Part shown: in pieces, positions 1 through 12,931 of the stretch
How the letters are laid out: each line of letters opens with the position of its first letter
Numbering within the stretch: the stretch's first letter is position 1
From: Actinomycetota bacterium
GTDB taxonomy: Bacteria > Actinomycetota > Actinomycetes > S36-B12
Reading direction: 5' to 3'
NCBI GenBank assembly: GCA_016870515.1
Contig: VGBL01000021.1
Span: 1-37,311 of the forward strand
Length of the DNA stretch: 37,311 nucleotides
Translations under genes and position numbers: made by a program
Notes under the pieces: generated by a model
What the model saw: only the letters and a program-made list of their open reading frames with translations
Told to the model about the DNA's origin: nothing
The model's database searches: none

Positions 1-1541
<1,541 letters not shown>

Positions 1542-1620
1542 TTTTCTTTTCTACTTTGCGTATTCGCGTCCACTGTGCGGTTCCCGAGTGACGGTCGGGA
1601 CCGATCGACAACTCCATAAA

Positions 1621-1739
1621 GTTACGGCGGCCATGGCGAGAGTGAAACGCCCGGCTCCATTCCGAACCCGGAAGCTAAGCCTCTCAGCGCCGATGGTACT
1701 GCGCGGGTGACCGCGTGGGAGAGTAGGACGCCGCCGGAC
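1621..1739 (+). rRNA. rrf: 5S ribosomal RNA
   Basis: A 119-nt 5S rRNA. The 5' end GTTACGGCGGC pairs with the 3' end GCCGCCGGAC. The internal signatures CCATTCCGAACCCGGAAG and GGGAGAGTAGGACGCCGCC are typical of bacterial 5S RNA. It closes the rRNA operon directly after 23S. The ends are set by the terminal stem and could shift by 1-2 nt. Confidence 0.96.
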
Positions 1740-1748
1740 ATTATTTCG

Positions 1749-1777
1749 CGAAGGGCCGCCCATGGGGTGGCCCTTCG
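1749..1777 (+). terminator. rrn operon intrinsic terminator
   Basis: A 13-bp stem (CGAAGGGCCGCCC with GGGTGGCCCTTCG, one G-T wobble) encloses a 3-nt loop 10 bp after 5S. The following T content is weak, as is usual in high-GC genomes. The ATG at 1762 lies in this hairpin, which argues against it being the start of the next gene. Confidence 0.85.
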
Positions 1778-1830
1778 TCATTTCGGCACCGCGGTTCGCC
1801 CGCCATGCGCGCATGCGTCAGGATGATCGC

Positions 1831-2712
1831 ATGGGCGCCCCCGACGGTTCCGGTTCGCGGTCGTCGGGATCCTCATCGCCGCGAGCTTCGCGCTCGCCGC
1901 GGTCGAGCGGGCCGGGTGAGAAGTCGAAGGCGTCCTACAAGGGCAAGCCGGGCGAGAAGTCCGAGCGTCCTGCGCGTCCGGCTCGCGATGACTCGGACCG
2001 ACCGCGTGGCCCGCGCATTCCGGACGAGATCACCGGCAAGGAGATCGACCGGCGCGTGGCTGCCGAGCTCCGCACGCTCCCCGAGGGACTGGCCGAGCAG
2101 GTGGCTCGATTGCTGGTCGCTGCTTCCATGGTCATTGACGAAGACCCTCAGGCCGCGCTCGTCTTCGCCCAGGAGGCAAAGCGCAAGGCGGCTCGCATCG
2201 CGCCGGTCCGCGAGGCGGTGGGCGTGGCTGCATACGCGGCTGGCGACTTCGCCGAGGCGCTTTCGGAGTTCCGTGCGCTGCGTCGGATGACGGGCGACGA
2301 TGCGTATGTGCCCGTGATGGCCGATTGCGAGCGTGGACTCAGACGCCCGCGCAAGGCCCTAGAATTGCTGGCAACGGTCCCTGATTCGTCATTGGCCCCG
2401 GACACGCGCGTCGAGTCGCGCATCGTCGCGGCCGGCGCTCGACGCGACCTGGGCCAGCCCGACGCGGCCCTTCTTCTCCTGCAAGGGCCGGACCTCACTA
2501 CACGTCGCACCGAGCCCTGGCTGGCCAGGCTCCGCTACGCCTACGCCGACACGCTGCTTGATCTTGGGCGCGTGGATGAGGCGGCCATGTGGTTTGCCCG
2601 TTCGATGGAGGTCGATCTCGACGCAGAGACAGATGCGGCGGACCGGCTGGCCGAGCTCCAGGGTGTGACGTTCGGCGATGACTGGGAGGACGATGAATCC
2701 GCTAGCGACTGA
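1831..2712 (+). CDS. Tetratricopeptide-repeat protein
   Basis: This 293-aa cytoplasmic protein has a basic, Ser/Arg/Pro-rich disordered N-terminus (about residues 1-65). A helical repeat region follows, with TPR-like A/G/Y periodicity (for example AAYAAGDFAEALSEFRAL and ARLRYAYADTLLDLGR), and an acidic C-terminus. TPR folds mediate protein-protein contacts; the partner is unknown. The open frame extends up to 1762 inside the rrn terminator. I chose the ATG at 1831 because AGGA lies 7 nt upstream; 1813 is the alternative. It overlaps the convergent downstream gene by 11 bp at the 3' end. Similar genes lie upstream of the tlyA cluster in actinomycetes (recalled, not checked). Confidence 0.8.
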   Translation: MGAPDGSGSRSSGSSSPRASRSPRSSGPGEKSKASYKGKPGEKSERPARPARDDSDRPRGPRIPDEITGKEIDRRVAAELRTLPEGLAEQVARLLVAASMVIDEDPQAALVFAQEAKRKAARIAPVREAVGVAAYAAGDFAEALSEFRALRRMTGDDAYVPVMADCERGLRRPRKALELLATVPDSSLAPDTRVESRIVAAGARRDLGQPDAALLLLQGPDLTTRRTEPWLARLRYAYADTLLDLGRVDEAAMWFARSMEVDLDAETDAADRLAELQGVTFGDDWEDDESASD

Positions 2713-3664
2713 TCTGGGCGGCATCGCCGGATGTCGAGCCGGGCCCCTCTGCGCAGTCCAGCCAGCGACTGATCCCGGCGACGTTGGCAGCGGTCGATGA
2801 CAACGTCGCCCACTTTCGGGCGGCGTCCGGGTCTTCATGGGGAAGTTCGATCCGAGGAGTGCGCTCACGCACCATGGCGACCGCGTGGTCAAGATCCATC
2901 TGCAGGGCCCGGGCTTCGCGGACCATCTCCACCCAGCGGATCAGCTCGGCCTCGGATCGTTCGAGTACGTCTTCGACGGACGTGACCGGACCGTAGTGGC
3001 TGAAGAGGAGCCGAGGCGGGGCGATTTCGCGCATGCGACGCATGGAGGCCAGGGCGAGGTCGAGGTCGAAGTCCGGCGGGGGTGTCGCGGGACGCACCTC
3101 AGCGGTCTGGGGAATGTAGACCCCGGCAGCATCACCGCAGTAGAGGTCACCGGTGGTCGAGTCGAGCAGGCCGACGTGGTGCGAGGCGTGGCCGGGGGCG
3201 TAAAACGCCTCGAGCACGCGGCCGCCGCCCAGATCGATCTGCCCTACGTCGCCGAGGGCAACGACGCGGGATGCGTCGGTGGGCAGCAGGTCGCCGAAGA
3301 GCTCGTTGATGACCGGGCCGAAGACTCGATGTGCGCTCTGCACGAGTTTGGTGGGGTCCACCAGGTGGCGAGCACCTCGCTCGTGAACGACGACCTCGGC
3401 GTGCGGGAATGCCGCCGCAATGTCGCCGACACCGCCGGCGTGGTCAAGGTGGATGTGCGTGACCACGACCGTTGCGAGGTCCGTCGGTCCGACGCCGAGA
3501 GAGTCGAGCGAGTCGATGACCGTGGGCGCTGACAGCGCGGTGCCGGTTTCGACCAGGCAGGGGCGGTCGCCTCGGATCAGGAATCCCGCGGTGACGCCGC
3601 GGTAGCCGCCCATGAGGGTGTCGATCTCGAAGACCTCGTCACCCAGAGGCGTGACCGTCCGCAC
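2702..3664 (-). CDS. Metallo-beta-lactamase-fold hydrolase
   Basis: A 320-aa MBL-fold enzyme. The zinc-binding signature THIHLDHAGG sits at residues 69-78 (H70, H72, D74, H75). Later ligands are suggested by APGHASHH, YCGDAAG (bridging Asp) and FSHYGP (final His). The C-terminal extension of about 100 residues is helical. The overall pattern fits the glyoxalase II/lactonase-like branch rather than RNase J or true beta-lactamases, and the substrate cannot be read from the sequence. Start is GTG at 3664, preceded by GAGAGG. It is convergent with the TPR gene (11-bp overlap) and divergent from the SSB-like gene. Confidence 0.88.
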   Translation of the reverse strand: MRTVTPLGDEVFEIDTLMGGYRGVTAGFLIRGDRPCLVETGTALSAPTVIDSLDSLGVGPTDLATVVVTHIHLDHAGGVGDIAAAFPHAEVVVHERGARHLVDPTKLVQSAHRVFGPVINELFGDLLPTDASRVVALGDVGQIDLGGGRVLEAFYAPGHASHHVGLLDSTTGDLYCGDAAGVYIPQTAEVRPATPPPDFDLDLALASMRRMREIAPPRLLFSHYGPVTSVEDVLERSEAELIRWVEMVREARALQMDLDHAVAMVRERTPRIELPHEDPDAARKWATLSSTAANVAGISRWLDCAEGPGSTSGDAAQISR

Positions 3665-3772
3665 AGGTGCCCTCTCCAGTCGATGTCCTCAACTGTCGCG
3701 TTCGCGCGGCCGTGAGGCCAGCATGGAACCTATGCTAGGGGGCCCATCCAGACCTCGGGAAACGATGCCCAC

Positions 3773-3991
3773 ATGGGCGGTTCACGGATACTGGTCGAGG
3801 CCGGCGCCAATGAAGTCGTGCTCGAGGGCAGGCTTGCAGGAGTGGGGCGCAAGGTGCTCCCCAGCGGAGACGAGGCGGTCACCTTCCGTGTGGTGGTGGC
3901 CCGCGCACCGCGCGATCGAGGTCCATCGGGGCGCGTGAGCGTCGATGCCATCGACTGTATCGAGGCCAGGAGGCTCACCGCGCTTCACTGA
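3773..3991 (+). CDS. Short SSB-like OB-fold protein, probably truncated
   Basis: Only 72 aa. The segment NEVVLEGRLAGVGRKVLPSG followed by VTFRVVVARAP matches the first strands of a single-stranded DNA-binding (SSB-type) OB fold. VSVDAIDCIEA matches the strand that normally continues with AW and the second half of the fold. Here the protein stops shortly after (RRLTALH), so about half the usual domain is missing, and the next 20 bp lead into another gene. It may be a decayed gene or a minimal OB protein. A TATGCT box at 3731-3736 could be its -10 element. Confidence 0.55.
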   Translation: MGGSRILVEAGANEVVLEGRLAGVGRKVLPSGDEAVTFRVVVARAPRDRGPSGRVSVDAIDCIEARRLTALH

Positions 3992-4011
3992 TCGCATGCG
4001 ACCATGGGCCG

Positions 4012-4449
4012 GTGACAGCGGACGGCGCGCCCGAGGGCACTGCCTACGAGTGGTATCGCCGGGCGCTTGACCTTCTCGAGCGTGGAGACGTCAGCGCCAG
4101 CCTGGTCCTGCTCGATCGCGTGCTCACGGAGGATCCGGGATCCGCATCCGCTCGTGAGGCTCAGGCGCGCGCCCTATTCGACGCTCGACGCTTCGATGAG
4201 GCGGCGCACGCTTTCGACATCCTGGTCGAGGCGAGTCCGTCGGACGACTTCGCCCACTACGGCCTGGGCGTGTGCCTCTGGCGGCTTCAGCGGTTCAAAA
4301 GTGCCGAGGACCACCTGGCAATGGCCACGGTCATGCGGCCCGATCGCGAGGATTATCGAAACGCCCTCGACCAGGTCAGGGCCACCTTGCGTGCACGACG
4401 TCAAGCGGGAATCCCGCTCGAGGGCCCTCTCGACCCAGGCGCCTCGTGA
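4012..4449 (+). CDS. Small tetratricopeptide-repeat protein
   Basis: 145 aa made almost entirely of three TPR-like helical pairs: YRRALDLLERGDVSASLVLL, then AREAQARALFDARRFDEAAH, then AHYGLGVCLWRLQRFKSAED. The start is GTG at 4012. Its stop overlaps the GTG start of the HAD phosphatase by 4 bp, so the two are likely translated in a coupled way. The pairing of a short TPR protein with a NagD-like HAD gene just upstream of tlyA is a familiar actinobacterial arrangement. Molecular role unknown. Confidence 0.85.
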   Translation: MTADGAPEGTAYEWYRRALDLLERGDVSASLVLLDRVLTEDPGSASAREAQARALFDARRFDEAAHAFDILVEASPSDDFAHYGLGVCLWRLQRFKSAEDHLAMATVMRPDREDYRNALDQVRATLRARRQAGIPLEGPLDPGAS

Positions 4450-5465
4450 GCGACCAGCGGGCTGTCGGCATCCTGCCGGTGGATGAATTCGATGTCGCGC
4501 TGCTCGACCTAGATGGTGTCATCTACATCGGCCCACACCTCGTCGACCACGCTGACGGCGCCATTGCGTTGGCACGTGAGAGGGGAATGCGCTTCGGCTT
4601 CGTCACTAACAACGCCTCGCGCACCCCTGAGGATGTGGCGGCTCACCTGTGTGAACTTGGCATCGGAGCCAGCGTCGACGATGTCGTGACGTCGTCCCAG
4701 GCCGGGGCCCATGTGCTCGCCCAGCGGCTTGATGCCGACACGGCGGTGCTGGCGGTTGGGGGCCCGGGCGTTGATGCGGCGTTGCTGGAGTTCGGTCTGC
4801 GCCCCGTGCGCTCACTCGAAGCCCAACCCGCTGCCGTGATGCAGGGGTTTGGTCGTGACGTGCAGTGGCGGGATCTCGCCGACGCGAGCGTGGCGGTACG
4901 TCGTGGCGCGTACTGGGTGGCGACCAACCTCGATGCAACCCTGCCGATCCCCGGAGGCCGGGCTCCTGGCAACGGCATGCTCGTCGCGGCAGTAGCACAG
5001 GCTGCAGGTCGCGGTCCGGATGCCGTCGCCGGCAAGCCCCATGCGCCCCTGATGCGTGATTCCATCGATCGGCTACAGGCACGGCGACCACTGGTCGTGG
5101 GCGACCGCCTCGACACTGACATCGAAGGCGCGGATCGCCTAGGCATCCCCAGCCTGCTGGTGATGACGGGGGTCACCGATGTCGCAACCGCGATGAGTGC
5201 GCCAGCCGGTCAACGCCCGACGTTGCTGGCGAGGGATCTTCGCGGACTCCTCGAACGGCACCCCTCTATCGACGGTGATGGGCGAGGGTGTTGGTCTGCT
5301 CGTTCGTCGAGGGCCCGTGTCGAGGAAGGCGCTGTGGTGGTGAGGGTGGGCCGGGGAAACGACGGGTGGATGGATGCCCTGCGATGCGCCTGTGCGGCGT
5401 CATGGGCCACCCCTGATGCGGACATCGGCGGTGCGGTGCGCGTCCTTTCGTCCGGAATGCCGTGA
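4446..5465 (+). CDS. HAD-IIA family phosphatase (NagD/PNPase-like)
   Basis: 339 aa with all HAD motifs. Motif I is LLDLDGVIYIG (nucleophile and acid/base Asp). Motif II is FVTNNASRTPE. The cap resembles class IIA and includes VLAVGGPGVDAAL and ATNLDATLPIPGG. Motif III/IV is GKPHAPLM with VVGDRLDTDIEGA. Members dephosphorylate small phosphometabolites such as p-nitrophenyl phosphate analogues, glycerol phosphates or nucleotides; the true substrate here is unknown. The start chosen is GTG at 4446, overlapping the TPR gene stop by 4 bp. The last 70 residues are extra and not typical of the core fold. Confidence 0.9.
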   Translation: MSDQRAVGILPVDEFDVALLDLDGVIYIGPHLVDHADGAIALARERGMRFGFVTNNASRTPEDVAAHLCELGIGASVDDVVTSSQAGAHVLAQRLDADTAVLAVGGPGVDAALLEFGLRPVRSLEAQPAAVMQGFGRDVQWRDLADASVAVRRGAYWVATNLDATLPIPGGRAPGNGMLVAAVAQAAGRGPDAVAGKPHAPLMRDSIDRLQARRPLVVGDRLDTDIEGADRLGIPSLLVMTGVTDVATAMSAPAGQRPTLLARDLRGLLERHPSIDGDGRGCWSARSSRARVEEGAVVVRVGRGNDGWMDALRCACAASWATPDADIGGAVRVLSSGMP

Positions 5466-5532
5466 GCCGACCCAAGTGCGCGTGATGCTCCGGTTAGGGT
5501 GAGGTATCCGCCTAGCCTCGCGGGAGATTGCC

Positions 5533-6291
5533 ATGAAGGACGTGATGAAGCCCTATCTCGACATGGCGGCAGCCGTCACTGCGGCGACGGTGGCGAAGGC
5601 GGTGGAGAGCGCTCAGGCGATCATCTCCCGCAACGGCCCCGGATCCGACGTACTCGACCAAGCTCAGATCGGCTCACTCGGGCTGGTCGCCGTCAATCTC
5701 GGGGAAGACCAGGACTTCGCCGATGACTCCGGACCCGAGGCTCCCGGAGGGGCCGCGCAGGTGCCGGGCGCATCGCCCAAGGGCAAGGGAAAGGGCAAAG
5801 CCAAGCGGAAGGGCAAAGCCAAGGGGAAGGGAAAGGGCAAGGCCAAGGGCGCCGCGGCCGAGGATGCCATCGGATCCGACGTGCTCGACCAGGCCCAGAT
5901 CGGCTCGCTCGGCCTGCTGTCCATCAATCTGGGCGGTCGCCAGGGATTCGTCGATGACCAGGGAGCGGAGATTGTCAAGGATCTGGAATCCGAGATCGCC
6001 TCGCTGCGCGCCGATGTCGCTCGTCTAGCCGAAGCCCTCGTGGCAGTCGGCGTGGTCGAACTCGAGCACATGGCGGTGCTACCTCGCAGACGGCCCGGGC
6101 GATCTACGGCAAAGCGTGGAGCCCAGAAGGCGACCGCGAAGAGGCAGCCGGCCAAGGCCTCCGCGAAGAAGGCGCCGGCCAAGACGTCGGCGCGCAAGGC
6201 ACCGGCCAAGAAGTCGGTGCGCAAGGCATCGGCCAAGAAGTCGGCGCGCAAGGCACCGGCAAGGCGCCGCCGTGCCGAGGCGGACGACTGA
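5533..6291 (+). CDS. Lys/Ala-rich histone-H1-like helical protein with internal duplication
   Basis: 252 aa of unusual composition. Parts in order: an N-terminal Ala-rich amphipathic helix (1-36); a 20-residue module with core VLDQAQIGSLGL; a Gly/Lys low-complexity linker (about 80-113); a second copy of the module; a coiled coil (about 142-170, DLESEIASLRADVARLAEAL); and a C-terminal tail of AKKAPAK-type repeats like histone H1 or mycobacterial HupB/Lsr tails. The tail suggests binding to nucleic acid or another polyanion; the front resembles phasin-like helical proteins. The N-terminus resembles the next gene product (PYL...A...AQ pattern), so the two may be diverged paralogues. Function unknown. 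GGGAGA precedes the ATG. Confidence 0.8.
   Translation: MKDVMKPYLDMAAAVTAATVAKAVESAQAIISRNGPGSDVLDQAQIGSLGLVAVNLGEDQDFADDSGPEAPGGAAQVPGASPKGKGKGKAKRKGKAKGKGKGKAKGAAAEDAIGSDVLDQAQIGSLGLLSINLGGRQGFVDDQGAEIVKDLESEIASLRADVARLAEALVAVGVVELEHMAVLPRRRPGRSTAKRGAQKATAKRQPAKASAKKAPAKTSARKAPAKKSVRKASAKKSARKAPARRRRAEADD
5641..5959 (+). repeat. Internal direct duplication (5641-5728 and 5872-5959)
   Basis: Two ungapped copies, 231 bp apart and in frame, begin with GGATCCGACGT and end near GCCGATGA/GTCGATGA. They encode the repeated GSDVLDQAQIGSLGL module and are separated by a Gly/Lys-coding low-complexity tract at about 5775-5850. Synonymous drift between copies shows that the duplication is not very recent. 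Confidence 0.85.
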
Positions 6292-6316
6292 CCGGCAGGC
6301 CAGGACGACCGCGAGG

Positions 6317-6322
6317 TAGCGT
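6317..6322 (+). promoter_or_regulatory. -10 box TAGCGT, apparent leaderless start for the 6329 gene
   Basis: TAGCGT ends 6 nt before the ATG at 6329. Transcription would therefore start at or next to the A of the start codon, and there is no Shine-Dalgarno sequence. The same spacing recurs at 18163 and 19612. Confidence 0.5.
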
Positions 6323-6328
6323 GGGGGC

Positions 6329-6775
6329 ATGCCGGAGGACAGCCGACAAGACGATGCCGCCCTTCTCGACGCCCTGCGTCCCTACCTCGCCCTGCTGTCC
6401 GGCCTCATCGAGGTCTCGGCGGGCAAGGCGGCCGGGCTCGCGCAGTCGGTCATGACCCAGGGCGCCACCACCGGCGCCGAAGCCGGCCAGCGCGTCATCG
6501 CGATTACATCGGCGGGCCTTGACCCCGAGCAGTTCGCGGCCACGGTGCGCGAGGAGGTCGACCGGGCCGTCCGGCGTCTCGGATTCGTCAGGGCCGACGA
6601 ACTGACGTCGCTCAGGCGACAGATCGAGCGCCTTGAAACAGAGGTCGAGGGACTCCGCACACAGGCGGACGCCCTGAGCGCCGTCGTTGGTAGCGCCGGC
6701 ACGCATGGCGCTGACTGGAATTTGGACAAGAAGAAGGCGAAGAAGGCCAAGAAGAAGGACGAGGGTCGCGCATGA
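6329..6775 (+). CDS. Helical coiled-coil protein with Lys-rich tail
   Basis: 148 aa. An N-terminal helical segment (LRPYLALLSGLIEVSAGKAA) resembles the start of the preceding Lys-rich protein. A coiled coil follows at about 93-123 (LRRQIERLETEVEGLRTQ), and the protein ends in a basic KKKAKKAKKK tail. The layout recalls small phasin-like or polyhydroxyalkanoate-granule regulator proteins, but no motif proves it. Its TGA overlaps the ATG of the next gene by 4 bp, so it heads an operon running into tlyA, nadK and recN. Confidence 0.82.
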   Translation: MPEDSRQDDAALLDALRPYLALLSGLIEVSAGKAAGLAQSVMTQGATTGAEAGQRVIAITSAGLDPEQFAATVREEVDRAVRRLGFVRADELTSLRRQIERLETEVEGLRTQADALSAVVGSAGTHGADWNLDKKKAKKAKKKDEGRA

Positions 6776-7023
6776 CGTCGTTCCCCCAATCCGGCGGCGC
6801 GGTCCAGCCTGACCTCCCGCTCGCGGTCCCGGCGTGGCTGCCACCCGTGGAGCCCACGGGCGATCCCCGCGTCGATGCGGCCCTTGACCGTCTGGCTGAG
6901 CTCGAGGGCAGCCCCGTGGTCGAGCACGTCGAGATCTTTTCCGACATCCATGTGCGCTTGACCGGAGCTCTCGCCGACCTAGGCGACGAGGTGCCCGACG
7001 CGGCGAGCGACGACCTGCGGTGA
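6772..7023 (+). CDS. Small acidic protein of unknown function in the tlyA operon
   Basis: 83 aa, Pro-rich at the front and acidic at the back. The central segment RVDAALDRLAELEGSPVVEH is helical, and EIFSDIHVRLTGALADLG follows. I recognise no domain with certainty. Short proteins of this type sit immediately before tlyA in many actinomycetes (recalled). It overlaps both neighbours by 4 bp (ATGA before, GTGA after), so its dose is probably tied to TlyA. No membrane segment or signal peptide. Confidence 0.82.
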   Translation: MTSFPQSGGAVQPDLPLAVPAWLPPVEPTGDPRVDAALDRLAELEGSPVVEHVEIFSDIHVRLTGALADLGDEVPDAASDDLR

Positions 7024-7814
7024 CGCGCCGGCGCTTGGACGCCGAGCTCGTGCGCCGCGGACTCGTGCGCTCGCGCGAACACGCACGCGAAGTCGTCGAA
7101 GCTGGACTCGTGCGCGTGCAGGGCGTCCGGGCCACGAAGCCGGCCACGATGGTCGAGGAGGCGGTGGCTCTCACGGTCGAGGTGGATGACCGTGATCCTG
7201 GTTATGCCTCGCGAGGGGCATGGAAGCTGGCCGGCGCACTCGAACGCATGGGCGGTCCGCCCGTCGACGGGCGTTGGTGCCTTGATGCGGGGGCCTCCAC
7301 CGGCGGCTTTACCGACGTTCTCCTGAGGGCCGGCGCAAAGCACGTCGTCTGCGTGGACGTGGGCTACGGACTCCTCGACTGGCGCTTGCGCACCGATCCG
7401 CGCGTGACGACGATCGATCGCACCAACGTGCGACTCCTCCAGCCAAACGACCTGCCCTATACGCCCGACCTCATCGTGGCGGACCTGTCGTTCATTTCCT
7501 TGGAGCTCGTCCTGCCTGCCCTCTTCGCCTGCGCGGCGCCCGGGGCCGACGTCGTGCCCATGGTCAAGCCGCAGTTCGAAGTGGGCCGCGAGGCGGTCGG
7601 GGCAGGGGGGGTTGTGCGCGACGCCGAGCCCCGGGCCGAGGCGGTCCGTAGGATCGCGGCAACGGCGTACGGCATGGGGTGGGGAACCCAGGCGGTTGCG
7701 GCAAGCCCTCTTCCGGGCCCCAGCGGCAACGTCGAGTTCTTCCTGTGGCTGCGTCGGGGCGCGCCGCCACCCGATGACGCGCGCATCAACGAGACCGTGG
7801 AGGCCGGCCCGTGA
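7020..7814 (+). CDS. tlyA: TlyA family rRNA 2'-O-methyltransferase
   Basis: 264 aa. The N-terminal S4 RNA-binding domain covers about 1-60 (RRRLDAELVRRGLVRSREHA). A FtsJ/RrmJ-like Rossmann methyltransferase follows, with the SAM motif LDAGASTGGFTDVLLRAGA at about 88-106 and VADLSFISLELVLPAL. Family members 2'-O-methylate cytidines in 16S and 23S rRNA, and their loss gives capreomycin resistance in mycobacteria; the older hemolysin name is misleading. Start is GTG overlapping the upstream stop. Its own stop overlaps the nadK GTG by 4 bp. Confidence 0.95.
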   Translation: MTRRRLDAELVRRGLVRSREHAREVVEAGLVRVQGVRATKPATMVEEAVALTVEVDDRDPGYASRGAWKLAGALERMGGPPVDGRWCLDAGASTGGFTDVLLRAGAKHVVCVDVGYGLLDWRLRTDPRVTTIDRTNVRLLQPNDLPYTPDLIVADLSFISLELVLPALFACAAPGADVVPMVKPQFEVGREAVGAGGVVRDAEPRAEAVRRIAATAYGMGWGTQAVAASPLPGPSGNVEFFLWLRRGAPPPDDARINETVEAGP

Positions 7815-8718
7815 CCACTTCGCCGCGTGCGGTCCTGCTCGTCACCAACTCTCGCCGTGACGACGTTCGTGACTACGCGGTCGAAATCACCCGAGCGCTC
7901 CAGGCTGCCGGGATCGATGTGCGCATGGGAAGCGACGAGATCAAGGAGTTCCACGACCGTGGCGGCCAGGAGGTGCCGACATGGGTGCCCATCGACCCGG
8001 ATGAGCATGGTGCGGATAGCTGCGAGCTCGTGATCGTGCTGGGTGGAGACGGTGCCATCCTCCGCGGCGCCGAGCGCGCACGAAGCGCCGGCGTTCCGCT
8101 CCTCGGGATCAACCTCGGGCGTGTGGGATTCCTCGCCGAAGCAGAGCGCGAGGATGCCGACCAGGTCGTGCGCGCGATCGTGCGGCGCGATTGGCAGGTG
8201 GAGGAGCGCACGACCCTTGACGTCAGCGTCCACGCTGGAGGTGCGGAGGTCTTTCGAACCTGGGCGCTCAATGACGTCAGCATCGAGAAGGCGGCACGCG
8301 AGCATATGGTCGAGATCCTGGTCGAGATCGATGGCCGGCCGGTCTCGCGATGGGGATGCGACGGCGTCGTCTGCGCCACGCCGACCGGCTCCACCGCCTA
8401 CGCATTCTCGACCGGGGGTCCCGTGGTCTGGCCCGAGGTGGAGGCGCTGCTGATCGTTCCGATCAGCGCGCATGCCCTCTTCGCCCGGCCGCTCGTGGTA
8501 TCCCCGTCGAGCGTGATCGCCCTCGAACTGCCCGACTCCAGCACCGAGGCGGTGCTGTGGGCGGACGGACGTCGCTCGATCGACGTTCCGCCCCGGGCAC
8601 GCATCGAAGTACGCCGCCACGTCGAACCCGTGCGCCTCGCGCGGCTGCGTCGCGGCCCGTTCGCCGACCGACTCGTGGCGAAGTTCGACCTGCCCGTCGA
8701 AGGATGGCGAGGTCGCCG

Positions 8719-8722
<4 letters not shown>
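7811..8722 (+). CDS. nadK: NAD kinase
   Basis: 303 aa. It carries the hallmark GGDGAILRGAERA (the GGDG loop binding ATP/NAD, about residues 77-80), NDVSIEKA, and the Gly-rich CDGVVCATPTGSTAYAFSTG segment that forms the NAD-binding face. It phosphorylates NAD to NADP in the cytosol. The gene sits between tlyA and recN, as in Mycobacterium and Streptomyces. Both ends overlap neighbours by 4 bp, indicating translational coupling. Confidence 0.96.
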
Positions 8723-12229
<3,507 letters not shown>

Positions 12230-12230
<1 letters not shown>

Positions 12231-12877
12231 TGGGCGCCGACGAGGTCTGGCGCGGCGACGTCCGTGATGTTCGAGATCCCAGCGAGCTGCTGGGCCGCGC
12301 GATCCGCTACGAGGGCCGGGTGTGGCGGGTTGTCACCGATGCCATTCGTCTTCCTGATGGGACTGAGGTGGAGCGTGACATCGTTGACCACCCGGGAGCG
12401 GTCGGTATCGTCGCACTGGACGACGACGACCGCGTCCTGCTGATCCGCCAGTACCGCCAGCCGGTTGGCGGCTACCTATTCGAACTGCCCGCGGGGTTGC
12501 GCGATGTCGTGGGCGAGCATCCCTGGGCAACCGCCCAGCGCGAGCTGCTCGAGGAGTCCGGCTACGTTGCCCGCGACTGGCATGTGCTGCTCGACTTCTT
12601 CAACTCTCCCGGCGGATCCACGGAGGCATTTCGCTGCTACCTCGCTAGGGGATTGACCGAGGTCAACGGAGGGCGCCCCGCGACCGGCGAGGCGGAGGAG
12701 GCGCACCTGCCGCGCGTATGGGTGGATCTGGACGCGGCCGTTGATCTGGCATTGCGTGGCGACCTGCACAACCCGACGACGGTCACGGGCGTCCTCGCAG
12801 CGGCATCGGCAAGGGAGCGGGGCTGGTCGACACTGCGTCCCGCGGGCGTCGACATGTGGGTGCTTCCCGACCCCTAG
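12230..12877 (+). CDS. Nudix hydrolase, ADP-ribose pyrophosphatase type
   Basis: 215 aa. The Nudix box reads from PAGLRDVVGE through QRELLEESGY at about 86-111, with the catalytic REL.EE core. The upstream strand VLLIRQYRQPVGGYLFELP is characteristic of ADP-sugar pyrophosphatases. The one-residue-longer box resembles the mycobacterial ADP-ribose pyrophosphatase that also follows pyrG. It likely hydrolyses ADP-ribose to AMP and ribose-5-phosphate. Start is GTG overlapping the pyrG stop by 1 bp. Confidence 0.92.
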
Positions 12878-12931
12878 AGTGATCAGCGGTTGCGGCAGAG
12901 GCGGCCGCATACCGTCCGGGAGGCGAGAGTT

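Noticed and set aside
1762-1830. Earlier ATG starts for the first TPR gene
   Set aside because: 1762 lies inside the rrn terminator hairpin and 1813 has no ribosome site as good as that of 1831.
8350-8718. N-terminal extension of RecN
   Set aside because: The extension overlaps nadK in another frame and lacks family similarity. The GTG at 8719 coupled to the nadK stop fits RecN length.
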